Positions 1 through 6,823 of a stretch of 10,878 nt of DNA are shown here, in pieces. The notes under the pieces are model-generated. The model had not been told where the DNA came from. It did not search any database and saw nothing but the letters and a program-made list of their open reading frames with translations. Source of the DNA: Podochytrium sp. JEL0797 (Eukaryota > Chytridiomycota > Chytridiomycetes > Chytridiales > Chytriomycetaceae); the NCBI GenBank assembly GCA_027596195.1, contig JADGJG010000921.1:1-10878 (forward strand). The letters are read 5' to 3'. Both the position numbers and the translations under genes were made by a program. Every line of letters starts with the position of its first letter. The stretch's first letter is position 1.

Positions 1-1299
1 ATGTTGGCTCCAAACGAAGGCCACTTGCGCATCTTTCCCCCAAACATCCCCATTCCCACCAGCAGTGGTCCAATCGTTGTATCGTGGCCAGAAAAGAGTC
101 CCAGTTTGATTGCATTCTCATCATCGAGCGGAGTATTCGCACGTGCGTCCATAATATCCAACAAGTCACCCACAAATCTCCCAATAAAGAGCCGCTTGAC
201 AGTTACTCCGACCCTGGAATCAGCAGCTGCATCCGCATATCCACCAATAAAATGCTCCATAAACGACGCCTCGAGCTCCTCGAGATCCGAATCCTTGACG
301 CCTCGCGGGAGTGGCATCCCAGACCCCTTCAGCGACTTGAACGTGTCAAAGAAGAGGTCAATTTCGCGCAGATTGAACAGCTTGATACGGTCCGGTTCGG
401 GGGTTTTGGTTGCCTTGAAGTCTCCGGGAGTCGACATCGTGTCGTTCTTGGTAGTTGACTCTCCGACGGGAGGGAACAGAGTCGTAAATTTGTGCATCAA
501 AGCGGCCGTATGAGACGCGTTTTTGCTGTCCACGGCGGCTTTGAAACGCTCCACGAGTTGCTGCAACTTGACACAATGCATGTCAATGAACATGTTTTCA
601 TCGGATCGTACGTTGATTGTGATATCCGAGCCTAGTTCACGCGAATGGAGAGGAAACAGGCCTGCGAGCAAATATTGTACGGATTCCTGCGAAAACGTGT
701 TTCAACCAACGAAATAATCAGCGAAATTCCACGTACCACGGTGCGGATATACCCTGTCGAACGCACATACAGATTATTATCCTTGAAATGCTTTGTAAGG
801 ACTTGCGGCAGAAAATGGCTGTATTGTTCGCGCAACGAGTTTCCAAACGCCATCATGGATTCCTTTCCCTTGTCAATCAGTTGGCCCGGTTGACACAAGT
901 TGTCGGATTCGTTTCTGCCCGTGCGATCGAGCTGGTCGCGAGATGCGGCGGCAAAGAGGGCGGGTGGGAGGTGCGGGTTCTCGCCTTGGATGATTTTGAG
1001 CGTGCCAATGTCGGGGGGCGAGAAAGGGCCGTTGTGGCCGAGGGCGATGTTCTTTCCAACGGGCAGTGGCGGAGAGAACGCTGTGCGGCATCCTGTGGCT
1101 TGGAGCGCAGAGAGGAACGGAAGCACCGCGCATTGACGCCAGAGTGCGGAGTCGGCGGGTACGATATAAGAGTGGCGCACTGCATATCGAATATTAGTCG
1201 TGGTACAAGTTAAAGGTCAAGAGAATTACCAGGAACGCGTTCCCCGTGCCGGTGCACAACAATCAGCTGCTTCAGTGTGAGCTGGTCAGAATCCATCAT
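1..1299 (-). CDS. Histidine acid phosphatase (branch 2 histidine phosphatase), partial at 3' end
   Basis: Hydrolyses phosphate monoesters through a phospho-histidine intermediate. Exons on the minus strand are 1299-1230, 1179-737 and 686 to beyond base 1, with two 50-bp GT-AG introns (1229-1180, 736-687). They give 399 codons without a stop. The catalytic RHGERVP motif is at residues 17-23 (His18 is the nucleophile), RSTGYIRTVESVQ is near 163-175 followed by YLLAGLFP, and the proton-donor pair HD is at 372-373, followed by KWPSFGAN. This matches the lysophosphatidic acid phosphatase type 6 / acid phosphatase-like branch better than secreted phytases. The start at 1299 is the first ATG after upstream stops. 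The RHG motif lies only 17 residues in, so no signal peptide is visible and an intracellular location is inferred. The C-terminus is outside the window. Family call is firm; substrate unknown. Confidence 0.9.
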
Positions 1300-1336
1300 T
1301 CGAAATTCAACGCGATTATTTTTTGTTATTTTTCAT

Positions 1337-2695
1337 TCATAATAATTGCTGCATATTCCACCTCAGAATCTCCAAATGACTCTCCAAAATGGTCCGCACA
1401 AACTGAGCCTGCAACGCGCCATTTCCTCCTTGACTCGCGTTTCCCTTCCATTCATCCACCTTCTCCAACCTGCCCGTCAAATCATCTACCAACACCCTAC
1501 AAATACCATGCAACAACCCTCTCGCAACGCGCTCATTCTCCTTCGAAACCTCCTCAATCTGTCCATTCACAACCCTCCGCCACCGAACCAGCAACGTCTC
1601 AAAATCTCGCGAAGAATCAGAACCACACGCATACAGCCTCAACGCGTTCATCACTCGATACGACTCGGAATCAGCTTGAAGAGTGTAATCCCCAAACAAC
1701 CCAAACCCTTCCAACTCTCCCATCACCCTCTCCCTAAACCCCTTCGTCTCCCCCGGTATAACCAACCCCATCACCTCCCGATCCAAAACAACATGATCAA
1801 ACGGATTATGCATCAACCCGTTCCCCTCTGAAACGACAAACCCATACTCCACCAACAAGAAGGCATTATCATGCGCCCCATACGAGATGAAACACTCGTC
1901 CCCTTCCCGAACTTCCTGCAACGCCATGATTTCAAACGCGGTTTTGGATGGATTCAAGGTGGCTGAAATCTTTGCCGTCACGCTGTGGTTCAAGAGATCC
2001 AAAAACGGTGCGAGAGCGATTTTGGGGTCACGAGGGTTGATTTTTTGCTTGAACTTGAGGGTCGATGAGGTTGGGATTGCAGTGTTGAGCGTGATGCAGC
2101 GTGTGTTGACGGCGTACCAGCCCCATCGATAATCCTCTTTCGTGACACGAATGGTGGAATCAGAAATCAGATTCATCACGGCCGCGTAATCCTTTTCAAA
2201 AGTCTCGACTTGAATAGTCGCCATGGATTGCACCGAATCGGGTAACAAGCGCAAAAGCGCTTCCGGCAAATTCGCCGCAACCGTGTCAAAGGATTTGGGA
2301 ATCACGTCCAAATAGGCGTTCCAGAATCCATCCCGAGGCCTTTCGAACCTCTGGAAAGCGAGAAAGAGAGCTAAAGCGGCTTGTTCGTTGAGAGACGTGG
2401 TGGTGACTCCGTGTATGGAAAAGAAGGCTTGAACTGTCCGGATTGTGATGAGGAATTTGGAATCGACGGATATGATCGGAGTTCCGAAGGGGATTGGTCG
2501 AGTAGCCATGAGACCGCGTCCGGTTGTTGGGCTGAACCAAAAACACAAGTGAACAACAGAGGTATGGCAAAAATGGGAGGGGCATGCTTACGAATTGGCA
2601 AGCGTCAGGGGAGTGTTTGGACAACATCCTTCCTTGTTCATCCACTTTCGGAATCGGGACCATGCAGCATCATCTTCATCACGTACAGGGTCCAT
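1337..2695 (-). CDS. SET-domain protein lysine methyltransferase, SETD4 / Rubisco-LSMT type
   Basis: Predicted S-adenosylmethionine-dependent protein lysine methyltransferase. Exons are 2695-2592 and 2531-1337 (stop TGA 1339-1337), with a 60-bp intron starting GTAAGC and ending TTCAG; 432 aa. The first exon supplies WSRFRKWMNKEG, the usual lead-in helix. The split SET domain starts at TTGRGLMATRPIPFG (residues 37-51). The inserted helical i-SET region holds W105 and YLDVIPK. The cofactor motif LLNHS has N216-H217-S218, and CFISYGAHDN (Y252) plus EYGFV (Y264) close the catalytic fold. The remaining ~165 residues fit the Rubisco-LSMT substrate-binding domain, including LRLYA. No post-SET cysteine cluster is seen, as expected for this subclass. 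The stop is 37 bp before the start of the phosphatase gene, so the two are tightly tandem. SETD4 versus SETD3/SETD6 cannot be settled by eye; substrate unknown. Confidence 0.88.
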
Positions 2696-2740
2696 CGTCT
2701 TCAGCGAAAAAATCAAAAAAAATTGTCGTGTGAACACAAA
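2696..2740. promoter_or_regulatory. Divergent promoter, SET methyltransferase / C2orf81-like
   Basis: Only 45 bp separate the two start codons of the head-to-head genes. The stretch is A-rich on the plus strand, with A runs at about 2707-2722, and has no clear TATA box. Both core promoters and 5' UTRs must fit here or extend into the neighbouring first exons. Confidence 0.5.
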
Positions 2741-4770
2741 ATGGCGTCCACATTCACGATTGCAGCGACAGGAATCACTCCCGCCGTCAAAGAAGGCAGC
2801 GCCGACTGGTTCATGATAACAGACCAAGAAGAAGGAGAAAACTTGGCCGTCAGTATCGTCGAGAGTATCGTGAATCGAGGTCAGGAAGTGCTGTTTGAGA
2901 AACATATCGAGAGCCAAGTGCTTCCGTACGCGGTTCAGTTTGCGAAAGGGACGTTGTTGAAGATTCTTCAGGTTTGTGGTTCTGATAGAGGATTTCGAAA
3001 CGCGTTCTGACCCTTCATATCTTTCCAACGACATTGTTCCTGACGCCTCACCCACGCTTGTAAACTCCCGACGATCCAACTCGAAACTCTATTATCTCGA
3101 TTCAATATATTCTCGAATAGTGGCAATTCTTCAAACGAGATTCGGGAGAGATCGAGCCCGCAACATGGGACCCCGATCAAGGTTACTTTTTCGCGACCCC
3201 AGCGCTCTTCCCCCCTCCGAAAAAGAACTAAAACCCAAACCGCTCCCTCTCTTTCAAAGAGCCCCACCCCGCCATCATCGATTCCTGGGCCCGCGGTGCA
3301 ATCCCAATCAAAAACCCACTCACAACCAAAACCACCGCCTTGATGATCCCCGCCACCAAACTCGAAGAATCCACCCCAACATTCAACTCCATCGAAATGA
3401 TTAGTGCGAGTACGAGTGCTGAATCGATTGTGGATTCGTTGGCGGACATGGCGGCCCCAGGACGCAGCCGGAACGTGTCGGCGATTCGCGTTTCGTCTTC
3501 GTCGGCTAGTTCGGTTGCGTCGCGTGGATCCAAGGTATGCTTGAGAGAAGAAGAAATGGGTAGAAGGCTTACCTGCCTGGATTCAATCGAAAACCTAGGT
3601 GCAATTAATCAATGGAAGTGGTTCCCGCGTATTCCCCAAACCCGCCACCCCCATCTCAGCTCGCAGAACGAATACAGCCGGAAATTCAGCTTCGAGTGAG
3701 CCCGAGAAATCAGTCACAGCGATAACCGAGCGCGCGATTGTGGAAGAAAACAAACGCGTGATTGCGAGGATACAAGGTCTCGAACGCGAGAAGGCAAAAG
3801 TTGGGGTTGGGTACGACTCGGAAGGACGGATCCTTGTGGTTAAGAAAGTCGGGGCGAGTAAATTGTTTACGCAAGGGTGAGTTGAAGGGAAAGATTTCTG
3901 TTGACGTTAACTGAATTCTGTTGTGCCTTTGAACCCAGAGTCAAAACCAAAGTCATCCCTGAACCGCACTCCACCCACTTCAAACCAACCCCGCCACTCG
4001 CACCTCCCGCTGAATCCAACCCAACTTTTTCAAAGAAAATGAGTTTCCGAAAATCAATCGTCAAAATGGGTGACGCCGTCCCAACTTCTCAAACCGTTCG
4101 GTTTCGAGAGAGTCAAACCACCGTCGCGAGTCGAACCACCCTAGACGCGGAAAGTAGCATGAGTATTCAGTCGATGGAGGCTGGATTTGGTGGTGGTGGG
4201 TTTGTGCCGGATCTAACGCTCGATATTCCGCTGTTGGTGAGTTTTTGAATTCTCGTCATAGAGGTGTTTTTGCAACAAGCTAATTTTGCGATGCGTGATC
4301 TAATTAGACCGAAACAATGCGACTTGCTCCTGGAGTGACACTGAAGGAAGGAGACGCTGTCAAAAAGGGACCTAACGCGTTGAACAAAGTAACGAAAAAA
4401 ACTACCCCCCGCCTTCTCCAACTCCCTCGCTCACACTTTTCCCATTTCAGGTCCCCAACCAACGCACCGCTCTGGAACATCACGAAAAATTAGAACCTGG
4501 AATGCACCCGAAAACAAAACTGATTCGAAAACCGGCAGCCACCACGAACGGAATCTTGGAATCCGACCCCGTTTTGAAAACGGTACTCAACAAGGCGAAG
4601 CCGACTTTACGGCCGATTCCGTTCCCGGTGATGGCGGTACGGAGTGGTGTTCAGGGGAGGACGAATGCGAGTGTGAGTCGACTTTTGTTTTTTTCCTGTA
4701 TTTGGAAAGAGGCTCAACTCCCTTTCTCTCCCTGCAGGCATTCAAAAAGCTTCCGAATATCACTGCATGA
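2741..4770 (+). CDS. C2orf81: C2orf81-like protein (DUF4639), cilium/flagellum-associated
   Basis: Eight exons: 2741-2971, 3121-3181, 3260-3534, 3599-3876, 3939-4236, 4308-4388, 4451-4672, 4738-4770 (stop TGA 4768-4770). They give 492 aa, and all junction phases agree. Introns are 149, 78, 64, 62, 71, 62 and 65 bp with GT-AG ends. From memory of animal C2orf81: residues 20-33 read ADWFMITDQEEGEN (animal EW...EEGED); the exon 1/2 join gives KILQWQFFKRDSGE (animal LQIIEWRFLARDEGE); exon 3 gives IIDSWARGAIPI (animal TTDSWAQGSVPV); exon 6 gives RLAPGVTL (animal KLAPGVSM). The middle is Ser/Thr/Pro-rich and probably disordered. The molecular role of the family is not established; it is restricted largely to organisms with motile cilia. 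The 5' site of intron 1 (GTTTGT) and the 3' site of intron 3 are the weakest splice calls. Confidence 0.86.
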
Positions 4771-4782
4771 GGATCGTAAACA

Positions 4783-4788
4783 AATAAA
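4783..4788 (+). terminator. Poly(A) signal AATAAA
   Basis: A canonical AATAAA lies 12 bp after the stop codon of the C2orf81-like gene, inside the 72-bp gap to the convergent THOC7 gene. The 3' UTRs of the two genes must be very short or overlap. Confidence 0.55.
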
Positions 4789-4842
4789 ACCCACGCATAT
4801 CTGTTTTTTAATTAATCATAACGTTGGACGAGCTCTTTTTTT

Positions 4843-5913
4843 TCATGACATGTCCATCTTGTCCTCCACAAACGCACCCTCCTCTTCCTCCTCTTCCTCC
4901 ATCCCACCACTACCACCACCACCACGCCTCCTCTCCCCATCCCCTTCCACGTCCACCTCCACAGATCCATCCACAGATCCCGCTTCGTCCGTCCCATTCG
5001 TTATCGCTGACGCGTCAATCGCGTCCTTCATGGTGTGGATCGCTGAAACCACGTTATGCAGTAAGGTTTTGCGGTGTTCGAAGGATTCGTCGAGGGCTTG
5101 TTGTTGGGATTGGAGGGCTTCGATTTCGAGTTGGAGGGTTGTCATGTTTCTATTTTTCAGATATGAGGATGAGTTTAGCGAGGAGGTGTTTGGCTTTTGG
5201 GGGGCCAAGAGATTCGTGATTTTTTTTGTTGAGAGAACGCGTTTCCCGAAACAGATTGCTTATGCACTCTCGCATTGTTTTATGCCGCACTTCTTGCTCG
5301 CTTCGATCGATCGCTCTGTTTCTGGCCGGCTTTGCACGACGCCGCGCAGCCTCGCTCGTCTCAACTCGATATTCTCACCTCTCCGTCTCCTCCCTACTCG
5401 GCAACTCCAACACCCTCCTCGCGACTTGATCATACTCCACTTGCTGCCGTCTCCACACCTCCTCTTCCTCCAACTGCTGCTTCAACCGCGCAATATCAGC
5501 AGTCGTGTCGTCAATCTGTGCGAGCACGGACTCGAGGTCTGTCGCAAAATGGGCTTGTTGGCGGTCATTCATGGATTGGAGGAGCAGTTGTTTCGAGAGG
5601 ACGGTGGTGTGGAAGGTGGAGAGGTCTGTGAGGAAGGCGGCGAGTGCTTGTGTGCTATGGGTTGGTTCAGACCGCAAGGAAGGACGTAGAGCCGGGATGA
5701 AGATCCAACGATGTGTGTACAGAATGTCTCATACCATGTTGTTTCGTCCTGTTTTGTTTCGATGGATTTGTGCAGGACTTGAAACCTTTTGACGAGTCGT
5801 TTGATGGGCCGCATGTCGACGGCGAGTTTGTTTTTGATGATGGATTCTGGTTCATTTGTTAAGAGACGGAGAGAAGTGGAAGCGGAGGGGCAACCTTCGG
5901 AGAGCGGGTCCAT
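4843..5913 (-). CDS. THOC7: THO complex subunit 7 (THOC7/Mft1-like)
   Basis: Subunit of the nuclear THO/TREX complex, which couples transcription to mRNP assembly and export. Exons are 5913-5735, 5654-5379 and 5149-4843 (stop TGA 4845-4843); 253 aa. Introns are 5734-5655 (80 bp) and 5378-5150 (229 bp, the longest in the window; branch-like GCTAAAC before its AG). Recognised against animal THOC7: RPIKRLVKRFQVLHKS (human RRINLLVKSFIKW), VWRRQQVEYDQVARRVLELP followed by SREET (human RIRKNRQEYDALAKVIQHHP, DRHET), and FEHRKTLLHNVVSAIHTM (human LELRRKQFHVLLSTIHEL). Residues ~60-200 are predicted coiled coil. The tail is Arg/Gly-rich, then a run of seven Glu ending KMDMS. An in-frame ATG at 5958 would add 15 residues but leaves almost no room for the divergent NEDP1 gene, so 5913 is preferred. 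Confidence 0.88.
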
Positions 5914-5966
5914 AGTGATGTTTTTCGTGATTGTTTTGTTAACAAAAAACAAAGACATTCTTTCTG
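5914..5966. promoter_or_regulatory. Divergent promoter THOC7 / NEDP1 with 14-bp palindrome
   Basis: The 53 bp between the two start codons are T-rich then A-rich. They contain a perfect 14-bp palindrome, TTTTGTTAACAAAA, at 5934-5947, roughly midway between the genes. It could be a shared operator or just a nucleosome-disfavouring dA:dT element. No TATA box is evident. Confidence 0.45.
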
Positions 5967-6767
5967 ATGAGCAGCGATCCTGTCCTTGTTTCCCTCGGCG
6001 ATGCCACTTTGCGCAAGAGCGACGCGCTTCTTCTCTCTGAGGGAGAGTGGATCAACGACGCGGTGCTCCACTTTGCGTATGAGCGAATCAAGCCAAGTCT
6101 GAAGCCAGCCACGCTCCTCGTCGCACCTTCCCTGGTGCATCTGCTGGCGAGCCTCGACACTCCCTTCGCACGCGAGATTGCTGCCCCGATGCGCCTCGAA
6201 CAGATCGAAACCGCGTTTCTGCCCGTCAACGATGCAATAGACTTGGACACTCCGGGGGGAAGTCATTGGAGTTTGTTGGTGTTTAGCAGGAGTGCAAACA
6301 CATTTTTCTATTATGGTGTGTACTGTGTGTTGAGATGCGTTTTCGTATTCGGATTCTGAAATCACAGCCGTGTTTGTTGCAGACTCGATGTCTTCTTACA
6401 ACTTGAAATCAGCCAAACGCGTCTATGAGCGAATGTGGCCGTTGCTGCAGCGACACGCGTCGGACGGTTTGTTTCCACCCACTTTTGTCAGACGAGCGTA
6501 AAGTTCGGCGCGTACAGTTCTGACTCAAAACAATTCTTGTACACAGCGAAACCGTTTTTCCAAGAAATGGACAGTCCTTGTCAAACGAATGGCTTCGACT
6601 GCGGCGTGTTTGTGATTTGCATGACAGAGTTGCTGGTGGGGCGAATCCTTGAGAGTGGAGTGTCTAGTAAGCCAGGCGATACTTCGCTGTGGCGAATGCG
6701 GCATTCGTTTACTTCTTTTGATGTGAGTGCGAAGCGGAGAGAGCTTCGTGGAGAAGTCACAAAATAA
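5967..6767 (+). CDS. NEDP1: NEDD8-specific protease NEDP1/SENP8 (C48 Ulp1-type cysteine protease)
   Basis: Cysteine protease that processes NEDD8 precursor or removes NEDD8 from cullins and other targets. Exons are 5967-6315, 6383-6466 and 6547-6767 (stop TAA 6765-6767); 217 aa, close to the 212 aa of human SENP8. Introns are 67 bp (ends GTTGCAG) and 80 bp (branch-like CTGAC, ends TACACAG). The start gives DPVLVSLGDATLRKSDALLL (human DPVVLSYMDSLLRQSDVSLL), then EWINDAVLHFAYE. The catalytic set is complete: His100 in GGSHWSLLV, Asp117 in the YDS split by intron 1, Gln157 in CQTNG and Cys163 in FDCGVFVIC. Cys163 has the same number as in human NEDP1. The end, KRRELRGEVTK, matches the family's C-terminal helix. 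The gene shares a 53-bp promoter region with THOC7. The short length and lack of an N-terminal extension favour NEDP1 over a SUMO protease. Confidence 0.93.
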
Positions 6768-6823
6768 AAATAAAAAATAACAACGCGTGGAACAAAAAGA
6801 AGACGTAAATTTACAACACAAAA
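6768..6823 (+). promoter_or_regulatory. NEDP1 3' end and Mbp1-like gene promoter with ACGCGT site
   Basis: The 56 bp between the NEDP1 stop and the next start are A-rich, with AATAAA-like sequence at 6768-6779 that can serve as a poly(A) signal. At 6783-6788 there is an ACGCGT hexamer, the MluI cell-cycle box bound by yeast Mbp1-type complexes, 36-41 bp before the Mbp1-like start codon. ACGCGT is frequent across the window, so functional status is uncertain. Confidence 0.45.

Noticed and set aside
1246..1737. Plus-strand open frame of 163 codons
   Set aside because: Antisense to the G-rich 3' part of the SET exon; the Pro/Thr/Ser-rich product is the mirror of its codon pattern.
4502..5689. 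Long plus-strand open frame of 395 codons
   Set aside because: It runs from the C2orf81-like exon 7 through an intron and then antisense across THOC7; its low-complexity Ser/Pro and Leu/Pro content mirrors the acidic and coiled-coil parts of THOC7.
5914..5958. Upstream in-frame ATG for THOC7 at 5958
   Set aside because: It would leave only 8 bp to the NEDP1 start and adds a hydrophobic/Thr-Lys stretch not seen in the family; kept only as an alternative.
6467..6491. 25-nt intron in NEDP1 ending at TTGTCAG
   Set aside because: It is far too short for a spliceosomal intron and gives a frame that reaches a stop; the 80-nt intron to 6546 restores the family alignment.
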